Source of the DNA: Algoriphagus hitonicola
Lineage (GTDB): Bacteria; Bacteroidota; Bacteroidia; Cytophagales; Cyclobacteriaceae
Direction of reading: 5' to 3'
Length of the DNA stretch: 64,000 bases
NCBI RefSeq assembly: GCF_900113375.1
Contig: NZ_FOPC01000003.1
Location: 186,001-250,000, forward strand
Under the pieces are notes generated by a model. That model saw only the letters and a list, made by a program, of their open reading frames with translations. It did no database searches and was not told the origin of the DNA. This document shows positions 25,612 to 34,456 of this stretch, piece by piece (position 1 is the first letter of the stretch; each line of letters opens with the position of its first letter). The translations under genes and the position numbers were made by a program.

Positions 25612-27195
25612 CTAATTCACATTACTTCCGATGTTTCCTTGAGCAACCAGGGTAGCCAATTGTTCCATGGATAAGTGGACATTGACATATCCATCAAACT
25701 CCAATAATTCACTGTAAGTAATGGCTGATTCATCATCAAGCGTTCGGATATGGGTCATACTCATTCCGGTAGTTCCATCTACAGGATTAAAGCTTACTGC
25801 TATATCTCCACCCTCTTCTGCGCTGTTTTCATGAATATGAGCGGGATGGGAAGCTCCATCGACCGTATTTTCCAATTCGATCACAGCCAAAGTACTTCCG
25901 TCTTTTCGCTCTCTGAAGGTCGCCGTGCCGCTTACTCCCGGAATATCCACTTCCAATAAATTATAAGTAGTCGATTCTCCGGTCAATTCATTGGAACCGA
26001 TGTCGCCTTGTGCTACGATCGTGGACAATTCCTCCATGGAAAGATGCACATTGATATAGCCATTAAAATCCAACACATCACTGTAGGTGAAAGGCGTTTC
26101 GTCATCCAGCATGGAAACATTGGTTTTACTTATTCCTGTAGCACCATTCACAGAATTGAAAGTGAACGCAATATCGCCGCTTTCGATCGCAGAGTTAAAA
26201 TGGATATGGGCAGGATGCATTCCATCTTCAGGCGTATTCATAAGCATGATTTCAGCTAAAGCTTCACCATTTACCCGCTCAAAGAATGTGGCAGTTCCCG
26301 AGATTCCATCCACATCTCTTTCTCCCAATACGTATTCCTTAGATTCTCCCGTCAATTCGTTTTGACCAATATCACCTTGTGCTACAATCGTGGCTAATTC
26401 CTCCATCGAAAGATGCACATTGATATAACCATCAAAATCCAAAAGTTCATCATAGGTAATTGCTGATTCATCATCCAGCATAGAAATATTGGTCAAGCTT
26501 CGACCTGTACTTCCATCTACCGGATTGAAAGAAACTGCAATATCCCCGCTTTCCGCAGCGGTATTGAAGTGAATGTGGGCAGGATGCATTCCATCTTCAG
26601 GAGTATTCATAAGCATAAGTTCTACCAATGTTTCTCCATTAACACGCTCGCTGAAGGTGGCCGTACCACTAATTCCCGGCACAGCTACTTCACCCAAATC
26701 GTAGGTTTTGGTTTCTCCCGTCAAAACATTTACTCCTATGTCACCTTGAGCGAGGAGTGTTCCTAGGTCTTCCATGGAGTTGTGTACATTGATGTATCCG
26801 TCATAATCAATGAGCTCGGCATAGGTGACAGGCGAACCGTCATCCCAAGAATCTACGGTAATGGTGCTCATGCCCGTATCACCGTCTACCACACCAAGTG
26901 TCAAAACGATATCTCCTCCTTCAGCAGCAGTATTCATGTGAATATGTGCCGGATGCATACCTCCTGAGGAAGTATTAGAAAGCATCAGGTTGATCGTAGT
27001 GGTGTTGTCATCATTTTCGATAAACTCCGCCGTTCCGGAAATGGAAGGATCAGAGACCGAACCCAGTTGGAAAGTCGTTTCGTTTCCAGTTGGCATTGGC
27101 GCAGGAATCATTGGTTCTTCGTTGTTGTCGCAAGCGAGAAACAACCCAGAGGAAAGCAACAGCAATCCTCCAAAAATCAGTTTGTTGTTAATCAT
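25612..27195 (-). CDS. surface lipoprotein of four tandem CHRD domains
   Basis: 527 residues. A lipoprotein signal ends with the lipobox cysteine C22 (SSGLFLAC), followed by DNNEEP, an acidic stretch that can act as a surface-export signal in Bacteroidota lipoproteins. Then four repeats of about 123 residues, each with a HPAHIH motif (M-HPAHIH-xN-x-AE-GGDI), an SMEELAT-type helix and a YINVH motif. CHRD domains are known from chordin and from bacterial extracellular proteins; the histidines suggest metal binding. The repeats are strongly conserved at protein and DNA level, which implies recent duplication or gene conversion. A gene with one domain is more usual. Confidence 0.9.
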   Translation of the reverse strand: MINNKLIFGGLLLLSSGLFLACDNNEEPMIPAPMPTGNETTFQLGSVSDPSISGTAEFIENDDNTTTINLMLSNTSSGGMHPAHIHMNTAAEGGDIVLTLGVVDGDTGMSTITVDSWDDGSPVTYAELIDYDGYINVHNSMEDLGTLLAQGDIGVNVLTGETKTYDLGEVAVPGISGTATFSERVNGETLVELMLMNTPEDGMHPAHIHFNTAAESGDIAVSFNPVDGSTGRSLTNISMLDDESAITYDELLDFDGYINVHLSMEELATIVAQGDIGQNELTGESKEYVLGERDVDGISGTATFFERVNGEALAEIMLMNTPEDGMHPAHIHFNSAIESGDIAFTFNSVNGATGISKTNVSMLDDETPFTYSDVLDFNGYINVHLSMEELSTIVAQGDIGSNELTGESTTYNLLEVDIPGVSGTATFRERKDGSTLAVIELENTVDGASHPAHIHENSAEEGGDIAVSFNPVDGTTGMSMTHIRTLDDESAITYSELLEFDGYVNVHLSMEQLATLVAQGNIGSNVN

Positions 27196-27400
27196 AATAG
27201 TTGGCGTTTAATAATGGAACAAGTAGTTAAATGTTGATCGAATTAATCATCATCTATTGGAACTACGAAGTGGGAGAGAGGTTTGGATTTACAGATTTTG
27301 AAATATTTTCCTTTTTCGATATAAAAAATTTAATTCACCACTTTTATGTATTTGATATTATAAATTTTGTATTTTAACACATTAAAAAAATAATATTATT

Positions 27401-27859
27401 ATGCGCAAAAATGTAATTATCAACCTATCTGTCCAAATCCAGGATCTATTTGATGGAGGTATTTTGGACGATCTATGCGAATTTAAAGATGACAACGGCG
27501 GGACCTATCCGGGAGGAGTTAATAGAGGAAGGCCAGAGGAATTTACTTCCAAGGTTTACGGAGCTCATAAAGTGACTTGGAAAATTGATTTTGAAGGGGT
27601 CAATAGTCAGTTTTATAGAGTCATAGAATCTGAAATTACTGCAACTGACGGATATGAGATTTTTACGGATTACCCACTCGAAAGTAACGGAAATAATATT
27701 TCAGGCACGCTAAATCAGTCTATTGGTCAGGCGGTGGATGTCAAGTATGACATTTCATTTACGGTGAGAAGAAATCAAACCCGTGAGGAAAAAACATTTA
27801 AAATTGATCCAAAATTAAAAATCAATCCGGCGCCATTTGTCGAGGAAGAACATCAATGA
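27401..27859 (+). CDS. hypothetical protein coupled to the adenylate cyclase gene
   Basis: 152 residues without signal peptide or membrane helix. Beta-rich, with an N-terminal KNVIINLSVQIQDLFDGG segment and a polar glycine-rich loop (NGGTYPGGVNRGRPEEF). I do not recognise a family. Its stop overlaps the start of the cyclase gene by 4 bases (ATGA-type overlap), so the two are translationally coupled, and the protein may be a sensor, substrate or regulator of the cyclase. The promoter is probably in 27200-27400, which is very A/T-rich. Confidence 0.6.
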   Translation: MRKNVIINLSVQIQDLFDGGILDDLCEFKDDNGGTYPGGVNRGRPEEFTSKVYGAHKVTWKIDFEGVNSQFYRVIESEITATDGYEIFTDYPLESNGNNISGTLNQSIGQAVDVKYDISFTVRRNQTREEKTFKIDPKLKINPAPFVEEEHQ

Positions 27860-29691
27860 AAATCCTGAGCTTAGTAGGGATAGTAGGCGCTTTTCTGCTA
27901 ATTTTTAATTCTGAGGAAGCAGTAGCTCAGGATCAAAAAAAAGCCGATAGTCTCCTTTTAGAACTTAAAAATTATCCCCAAAAAGCGGGTTCGGATACCC
28001 TTCGTCTATACCTGTTGTCCAATATTTCATTTAATTATAATAATCCCGACAGTGCGCTTTTTTACGCAGAAATGCTCACCGAAGAGGCATTGGAACAAAA
28101 CCTATCGAAATGGATATTTTCAGGATATTTTAATCAAGGTTCAGTTCAGCGCCTTTTGGGCAATTTGGATTTGGCCTCTCAGAATTTTTTCAAAAGTCTC
28201 GAGTATACCCAAGATTCAAGTAATTTCAATCAGAAGGGAAAAGCCTATCTCGCCATAGCTGACGTGTACTCGATCTCCGGAGTACATCAAAATTCTGTGG
28301 ATTACTACAGAAATGCCATCGATATTTTTACGCAAACGGGTGACGAAACTTCTCTGGCTACCGCTTATTTGAATATTGGAGATGAGTTTTTCAGCGAAGA
28401 TCAATACGATTCAGCCATTTATTACTTTGAGAAATCCGAGGTCATTTTCGAAAAAATAAATTACCTCACCGGAAAGGCCTATAATCTGGGAAATTTGGGG
28501 ATGGTTTATGCAAAACTCGGACAAAACCCTCGAGCTGAAGCAAATTTCAACGAAGCAGTGGAACTCCTTCAGTCAATGGGAGATTATTATCCCATTTCAG
28601 TTTATAATGGATATATGGCTGAAATATACGCAGCCCAACAAAACTATCCTGCTGCGATCACTTATGCTACTACGAGTAATTCTATAGCTGAAAAATTTGG
28701 GTTTAAAGAGCAGATTAGAGACGCCAGTCAAAAGCTTGCAGCATACTTTGAGGAAACGGGGAATTTGGCCGAATCCTATCGGTTTTTTAAAAAATATGCT
28801 GCCTACAAGGATAGCATCAATAATTTGAAAGCAATTCAGGAATTGGCGGATTTGAGAACAAATCTGGAGGTGTCTCAAAAGCAGGCTGAAGTGGAGCTTT
28901 TGGAGAAAGAATCCGAACTTAATTTATTGAAAACCAAGCGACAGGAAGTTTTGCTCTACAGTGCGGGAGGTTTATTTCTTTTTGCAGGGATCATCGCCGT
29001 GGGTGTTTTTAAAAAATATAGGTATGAGCGCAAGACCAAACAAATAATTGAATCAGAAAAAGATCGGTCAGAAAAATTGTTGCTGAATATTCTTCCCGCA
29101 GATATTGCCAACGAGCTAAAGGAAAACGGAAAAGTAAAGGCTCGGAAATATGAAGCCGCCACGGTTATGTTTACCGATTTTAAAAACTTCACCAAGGCTT
29201 CGGAGGATTTGGATCCTGAATTGATCGTGCAAAGCATCGATTATTATTTTAGTAAGTTTGATGAAATTGTAGAAAAACACGGACTGGAAAAAATCAAGAC
29301 CATTGGCGATGCTTACATGTGTGCAGGAGGGATCCCCATTCCAAACACCACCCACGTCATGGACGCCATAAATGCGGCCAAAGAAATGTGTGCTTTGGTC
29401 CGTTCCAATCCACTATCCCAAGTTCATCGGTTTGAAATGCGAATCGGGATTCATACTGGACCGGTGGTGGCCGGAATCGTCGGAACCAAAAAATGGCAAT
29501 ATGATATCTGGGGGGATACAGTAAACATTGCATCCCGACTAGAGTCCAGTTCTGAACCCGGAAGGATCAATATTTCGGAACACACCTATGAATTAATTCG
29601 CAGTGGGGTAAATTGTCAATACCGGGGCAAAATAGAAATCAAAAATCACGGGGCGATTGATATGTACTTTTTGAAGGAGAACATCAGCTAA
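27856..29691 (+). CDS. TPR sensor with transmembrane helix and class III adenylate cyclase domain
   Basis: 611 residues. N-terminal signal peptide (to about residue 25, AVAQ), TPR repeats at about 50-320, a coiled coil (about 330-362), one membrane helix (about 367-384), then a class III cyclase domain (about 430-605). The catalytic set is complete: metal-binding D441 (VMFTDFKNF) and D485 (TIGDAY), adenine-selecting K481 and D550, and transition-state N557 and R561. K and D at the two specificity positions mean ATP, so cAMP is the predicted product (guanylate cyclases have Glu and Cys). The TPR part is periplasmic and the cyclase cytoplasmic. This fits the bacterial pattern of a periplasmic sensor linked to an internal cyclase. 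Confidence 0.9.
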   Translation: MKILSLVGIVGAFLLIFNSEEAVAQDQKKADSLLLELKNYPQKAGSDTLRLYLLSNISFNYNNPDSALFYAEMLTEEALEQNLSKWIFSGYFNQGSVQRLLGNLDLASQNFFKSLEYTQDSSNFNQKGKAYLAIADVYSISGVHQNSVDYYRNAIDIFTQTGDETSLATAYLNIGDEFFSEDQYDSAIYYFEKSEVIFEKINYLTGKAYNLGNLGMVYAKLGQNPRAEANFNEAVELLQSMGDYYPISVYNGYMAEIYAAQQNYPAAITYATTSNSIAEKFGFKEQIRDASQKLAAYFEETGNLAESYRFFKKYAAYKDSINNLKAIQELADLRTNLEVSQKQAEVELLEKESELNLLKTKRQEVLLYSAGGLFLFAGIIAVGVFKKYRYERKTKQIIESEKDRSEKLLLNILPADIANELKENGKVKARKYEAATVMFTDFKNFTKASEDLDPELIVQSIDYYFSKFDEIVEKHGLEKIKTIGDAYMCAGGIPIPNTTHVMDAINAAKEMCALVRSNPLSQVHRFEMRIGIHTGPVVAGIVGTKKWQYDIWGDTVNIASRLESSSEPGRINISEHTYELIRSGVNCQYRGKIEIKNHGAIDMYFLKENIS

Positions 29692-29782
29692 TCCCTACTG
29701 ATCAGCTTAAAACTAGGCTTTCGCATTATTGACTATTGTTCATTTGATCCAAAACTAAGGACCTGAACTAATTAAAAAAAAT

Positions 29783-29819
29783 CCCTTTGATTCCTTTTGC
29801 AATAAACCGAATCAAAGGG
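29783..29819 (-). terminator. terminator of the beta-glucan locus
   Basis: CCCTTTGATTC (29783-29793) pairs perfectly with GAATCAAAGGG (29809-29819), 11 bases. On the minus strand an A and eight T follow. It lies 41 bases after the stop of the last GH17 gene and ends the long minus-strand locus. Confidence 0.85.
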
Positions 29820-29859
29820 CCAGAAAAACTACTCGTTTCAAATTAAGCTTTCTCCTTTA

Positions 29860-30744
29860 TCAATATTTCAACTGTTCATCCTTATCCCAAATCCCCCAAT
29901 AAGCGCCGACATCACCTTCTGCCCCGACTTTCCAAGACTCATCAAAAGAGGAGAAATAAAAGATGTCCACGGAGTCCATTTTGGACCATGTTTGGATATT
30001 GATGAAGTATTTCAAGAAGTTTTGGTCTGAAGGGACAGCCCCATAAAGCGGTGAACCTTGGCTTGGCCATCCTGTCTCGGTGATGATGACTTTTTTGCCA
30101 TTACCAGCCTTGACGGCCCGATTGTACATGTCTTTGATATAGAGCAAGGAATAATCTAAGGCACATCCTTCCCAATACGGATAGCAATTGGCCAAAATTA
30201 CATCACAAGCCTCCGTGATTCGGGGCTTTCGCTCAAACTCATAGTAAGCATCCACATAGCCAACTACGGTTTTTGGCAATTCTTTTTTCACCCGATGGAT
30301 AAAATCGAGCAATGCTTCCTCAGAAAGATCTTTTCGGTACATCACCTCATTGCCAACCGCAGCAATATCCACGTATCCCTCATTAGCCAATTTGATCAGG
30401 CCTTGAATTTCATCTTGATTGATTTGATCATCTTTTCCCAGCCAGGCCCCAACCAAGGTTTTCATGCCCAATTCCTTGGCAATTATGGGGATCAATTCAT
30501 TTCCTTCGGTACAAGAAAAGGATCGCACCCAATCGGTGTGGGGTCGGATGATTTCCAGTCTTCGGCGCACTTGCTCTTCGGTCAGGGTATCACCGGGCTG
30601 CTGTCCTTCTACATATGGGCTAAAGCAGATCCCATGTATGCCTTCCTGAAGCAATCCATTGAATGATTTTGCCAATTCTTGAATGGATAATCCTTGCAGG
30701 TCTTTCCCTGCGAGTGCCAAAACTTTGTCAGCGTTAAATGACAT
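29860..30744 (-). CDS. GH17 beta-1,3-glucan hydrolase or transglycosylase, cytoplasmic
   Basis: 294 residues, glycoside hydrolase family 17. Catalytic acid/base E133 in AVGNEV and nucleophile E223 in IITETGWPS, with the family strands SPYVEG and NCYPYWEG present. GH17 enzymes cut or rearrange beta-1,3-glucan chains. No signal peptide, so it acts in the cytoplasm, unusual for a polysaccharidase and pointing to imported oligosaccharides as substrate. It is closely similar to the C-terminal domain of the adjacent MFS fusion; the start is 5 bases after the fusion gene stop, so both are in one operon. Last gene of the locus. Confidence 0.9.
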   Translation of the reverse strand: MSFNADKVLALAGKDLQGLSIQELAKSFNGLLQEGIHGICFSPYVEGQQPGDTLTEEQVRRRLEIIRPHTDWVRSFSCTEGNELIPIIAKELGMKTLVGAWLGKDDQINQDEIQGLIKLANEGYVDIAAVGNEVMYRKDLSEEALLDFIHRVKKELPKTVVGYVDAYYEFERKPRITEACDVILANCYPYWEGCALDYSLLYIKDMYNRAVKAGNGKKVIITETGWPSQGSPLYGAVPSDQNFLKYFINIQTWSKMDSVDIFYFSSFDESWKVGAEGDVGAYWGIWDKDEQLKY

Positions 30745-30749
30745 AGGTA

Positions 30750-33095
30750 TTAATATTTTAAGTTTTCGTTTTTGTCCCAGATTCCCCAGCTTTGTCCTAC
30801 TTCACCTTCGTGATGAACTTTCCAAGGCTCATCGAAAGAAGAGAAGTTAAACATAGCAATTCCTTCTTCTTTTGCCCATTGATGGGTAGCAATGATGTAT
30901 TTCATGGCATTTTCGGGAGAAGGTTTGGCGGAATTCATTGCTTCACCCGAATCCGGCCAGCCCGTTTCCGTAATGATAACCGTTTTTCCTTTGGCAGCAT
31001 TTTTTGCCATTTCATACATTTTTTCAAGATAGACAGGAGCTTGATCGATATTGCAGCCTTCCCAGAATGGGTAGCAGTTGGCCAAAACCAAATCGCACGC
31101 ATCCACCAGTTCAGGCCGCTGAGCTAGTTGGAAATACGTGTCGATATAACTTACCGTCACATTGGGAATTGATTTTTTTACTTGGCTTAAATAGTCCAAT
31201 ACTTCCAGCTCGGTAAGTTCATTTCGAAGGAGCACTTCGTTACCTACCACAGCGATATCCACCAGCCCTTCTTTTGCCAAATGGATCAAAGAGGCGACCT
31301 CTGCTTTATTTTTGGAATGGTCAGTACCGAGCCAGGCACCCACCATGGTTTTTAAGCCTTTTTCCCGAGCAATTTTCGGGATTAGTTCATTGCCATCAGT
31401 ACAGGAAAAGGAGCGCACCCATTGGGTGTGAGGAGCTATGATTTCCATTCTTCGCCTAATTTGCTCTTCGGTTAAGATATCGCCGATATTTTGTCCTTGT
31501 AGGTAAGGGCTGAAGCAAAGTCCGTGAAAACCATCGTTTAGCGTTTGGGCAAACATATTCTTGATTTCAGCAAGTGATTTCCCTTCGAATTTCCCTTGGT
31601 AATTTGCCACTGCCAATTTATCGACTTCAGCAAGCCGAATAGATTTTCCTTCCTGATAGGCAGTGTAAGCAATTTGAGGTTCTACTTTTTTAGCCTTCCG
31701 CTTCTCCAATTCTGCCCGGATTTCATTGGCTCGCGCTTCATCTACGTCGTAATCATGCATCAAGTACATGGCAGCTATTGTGCCCAGCATGGGGAGTCCC
31801 GAGAAAAATAACCTCAGGCCATCAACGGCACCCTCAGGCTGCACGGCGGCATTGCCATCAAATCCCACTACGGTTAAAATCACTCCGCTAAGTCCTCCGG
31901 CTATGGCAAAACCAAACTTGACCATATACCAATAAATCGCACCAAAGACCCCTTCCCGTCGTACTCCATAGTTCAATTCGTCCAAATCGATCACATCAGC
32001 GGTCATGGACATCATCAAGACAAATAGACTCCCAATACCAAAAGAGTGAAAAGGAAGTGAGAAAATGAACATCCACGGTTTTCCCGGAACAAAAAGAAAC
32101 CATAAAGAGGCATAGCCGACTAAAGCAATGCCCTGAGATACCATAAAAGCATTCTTTTTACCGATTTTTCTGGACATCCGAGCCACAATCGGAATCACAA
32201 TAAAAGTAGTGACCAATGCCCCGACACTTCCAAATATCGGTGTCCAATAGCCCGCTGCACCAGCATCTCCGCTAAACAAGTGCCAGACCACAATAAAAAA
32301 CACAAAACCGGCTACGGTATTAAAGGCATTGAATATGAAAAAAGTAGAAATACAGAGTTTTCTAAACGGAGTGGAAGAAAAAGCTTCTTTGAATCCTTTG
32401 ATAATTTGAGCAACACTGTCACCGATGGCATTGAAGGTCAGTGGAGAGAAGTTTTCATTTTTGGTGGACTTGCTCGAAATGAAAATCGCAGGAATCATTG
32501 CGCAAAGGGCAAAAATAATTCCCACCCAAACGGCCAATTCTCGAGTGGCAGCCTCAGGACTTGGAAACCAACTGGGATCATACATAATGACCCAAAACCA
32601 AGGGGCTATCACCCAAGCCCACTGACCAATCCATTGTGCAATAGCCATGATTTGTGTTCGCTCATGAAAATCCTCACTCATTTCATAGCCCATCGCCACA
32701 TAAGGAACACTGAAGATCGTCAGTCCGATATAGAAGGCAAAAGACCCCAATAGAAAATAGACAAAATTATAATTCACACTGTTTTCCCCATAAAGCTGCC
32801 ACATCACTGAGAAAGTGATTCCCATGACGATTGCACCCAAAAAGACATATTGTCGCCTTCTTCCCCAGACCGATTTCGTATTGTCAGAGATAAAGCCCAT
32901 GATGGGATCCGTGACAGCATCGAGAATGCGGGGAAGAAAGTAAACGATTCCCCACATCCAACCCGGGAAACCAAGATTTTGTACCAGCACCACCATAAAT
33001 ATCCCAAGCGAAGCCGGGAACATCTGATTGGCTAGCATACCGACTCCGAAGGCTATTTTCTGTCCCATCGGGACTTTTTTTGATAGGGTTGACAT
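30750..33095 (-). CDS. MFS (GPH-type) sugar symporter fused to a C-terminal GH17 domain
   Basis: 781 residues. Residues 1-445 are a 12-helix major facilitator of the glycoside-pentoside-hexuronide:cation type (MelB-like); the LDAVTDPIMGFISDNT and WGRRRQYVF segments near 57-86 are diagnostic. After a charged linker (about 450-490) comes a full GH17 domain (about 495-781) with catalytic E620 (VVGNEV) and E710 (IITETGWPD). An even number of helices puts both ends of the carrier in the cytoplasm, so the hydrolase faces inwards, ready to act on incoming oligosaccharide. The reading frame is continuous, with no stop or frameshift at the joint. Its GH17 half resembles the free GH17 gene downstream. 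Confidence 0.93.
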   Translation of the reverse strand: MSTLSKKVPMGQKIAFGVGMLANQMFPASLGIFMVVLVQNLGFPGWMWGIVYFLPRILDAVTDPIMGFISDNTKSVWGRRRQYVFLGAIVMGITFSVMWQLYGENSVNYNFVYFLLGSFAFYIGLTIFSVPYVAMGYEMSEDFHERTQIMAIAQWIGQWAWVIAPWFWVIMYDPSWFPSPEAATRELAVWVGIIFALCAMIPAIFISSKSTKNENFSPLTFNAIGDSVAQIIKGFKEAFSSTPFRKLCISTFFIFNAFNTVAGFVFFIVVWHLFSGDAGAAGYWTPIFGSVGALVTTFIVIPIVARMSRKIGKKNAFMVSQGIALVGYASLWFLFVPGKPWMFIFSLPFHSFGIGSLFVLMMSMTADVIDLDELNYGVRREGVFGAIYWYMVKFGFAIAGGLSGVILTVVGFDGNAAVQPEGAVDGLRLFFSGLPMLGTIAAMYLMHDYDVDEARANEIRAELEKRKAKKVEPQIAYTAYQEGKSIRLAEVDKLAVANYQGKFEGKSLAEIKNMFAQTLNDGFHGLCFSPYLQGQNIGDILTEEQIRRRMEIIAPHTQWVRSFSCTDGNELIPKIAREKGLKTMVGAWLGTDHSKNKAEVASLIHLAKEGLVDIAVVGNEVLLRNELTELEVLDYLSQVKKSIPNVTVSYIDTYFQLAQRPELVDACDLVLANCYPFWEGCNIDQAPVYLEKMYEMAKNAAKGKTVIITETGWPDSGEAMNSAKPSPENAMKYIIATHQWAKEEGIAMFNFSSFDEPWKVHHEGEVGQSWGIWDKNENLKY

Positions 33096-33157
33096 GGTTA
33101 ATTGGGTTTGGTGGTTACACGCTTGAGAAATTTTTGAATTGAGAGTTTTAATTGAAT

Positions 33158-34420
33158 TTATTTTGCCGGAGGTACTAAAACATCCTTAAGCAGACTTTCC
33201 ATATTTCCGCCGTAAGTTTTTACAATGGGATTTCCATCTCGGGTGAGGTCTTTGAAAATTCCCTGATCGACCAAATCCCAAAGCGCATATTTAGCTTCAC
33301 CTTTCAGTCCAAAAAGACCAAAATGATTTTCGGAACCGATCGGATTTCCAGCATCCTTCCACTGCTCGTTGAATGCTTCGAAATAGAAGAGAGAAATCCC
33401 CGCTTCATTGGTCCATTCCCGCATGTGCTGATAGTATAGTGCCTGCTTGTATTCGTCCGCAGCGCGGGAACCTTCAGGTCCATAAAATCCATCGGAAACA
33501 CTCGCCCAGCCAGTTTCTCCGATATGGATGGGTTTATCCACTCCGATGCTTTTCATATAATTCGCTACAGAATCGTACTGGGATTTGGCAAAATCCCGCG
33601 CACGAAGCATGGCTTTATCTACTTTTTCCAAAGTGGAAAGCTTGGATTCCTCAATGGGAACTCTCCAAAAATCAGGATTGTAATGGCTGTTGTGGTAAGG
33701 ATAAGTATGAATGGAAACATAATCGACAGCTTGGGCCAGCTTTTTGAGATCCTCGGTATGATAACTTGGATCACCTCCGCCCCAGGATGAAAAATCATCC
33801 GAACTCGTAATCCAAAGGTCTTTTGGAAGGTCTCCGGCCGCTTTCAACGCTTGCAGGTGGTTTACCCATTTGAGAATCACAGCCGGCTGGACAAAGTAAC
33901 TCGTGGCCCACCTGACCATGGCTTCATTGCCGACGGCTAGGATTCTGACGATTTCTGGATATTTGTTGGCCAACGCTACGGCACGATCTATTTCACCGGC
34001 ATTTTGTTCGCTTTCTACTTCGTGATCGGGTTCTAGGTCCGTCCAGGCATTTTTACAATCAATCCAGGCGCCGAGCATGACATACATTTCAAAATTTTCG
34101 TCTTCATTCATCAATTCTTGAATCGCCTTCAACAGCGTAGCCGCATGAGCAAGCTGAACATTGTAAGTTCGGACGATTCTGATCCCCATGGCCGATAAGA
34201 TTTTTAAATCATCTTTGAGCTGATCGACGGACGGCTGGATATCTCTTGATCGTTCTCGATAGCCTTCAAATGAGATAGCCAAATAGGCGGGGTTTCCTAA
34301 GATTTCTTTTGCGGTCACTTGTTTTGATTTTTCTGTTTGAACTTCGGTTGATTTTTCGCTGCACGAAAAGCTAGCCATCAAGGCTACTCCGACTAGGGCT
34401 GATTTAAAGATCGATTTCAT
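33158..34420 (-). CDS. GH17-family lipoprotein
   Basis: 420 residues. Lipobox cysteine C20 (LMASFSC) after a hydrophobic signal, then a GH17-type TIM barrel: E166 in AVGNEAMVRW (acid/base) and E302 in HIGETGWAS (nucleophile), RIVRTYN and YVSIHTYPYHNSH. It is larger and clearly more distant from the two cytoplasmic GH17 domains. As a lipoprotein it sits in the periplasm or at the cell surface and could trim beta-1,3-glucan. It is between the GH3 gene (36 bases upstream) and the MFS fusion. Confidence 0.85.
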   Translation of the reverse strand: MKSIFKSALVGVALMASFSCSEKSTEVQTEKSKQVTAKEILGNPAYLAISFEGYRERSRDIQPSVDQLKDDLKILSAMGIRIVRTYNVQLAHAATLLKAIQELMNEDENFEMYVMLGAWIDCKNAWTDLEPDHEVESEQNAGEIDRAVALANKYPEIVRILAVGNEAMVRWATSYFVQPAVILKWVNHLQALKAAGDLPKDLWITSSDDFSSWGGGDPSYHTEDLKKLAQAVDYVSIHTYPYHNSHYNPDFWRVPIEESKLSTLEKVDKAMLRARDFAKSQYDSVANYMKSIGVDKPIHIGETGWASVSDGFYGPEGSRAADEYKQALYYQHMREWTNEAGISLFYFEAFNEQWKDAGNPIGSENHFGLFGLKGEAKYALWDLVDQGIFKDLTRDGNPIVKTYGGNMESLLKDVLVPPAK

Positions 34421-34456
34421 GCTAAAATAAGTTGGTGCGCAAATGGATGTAGCGTG

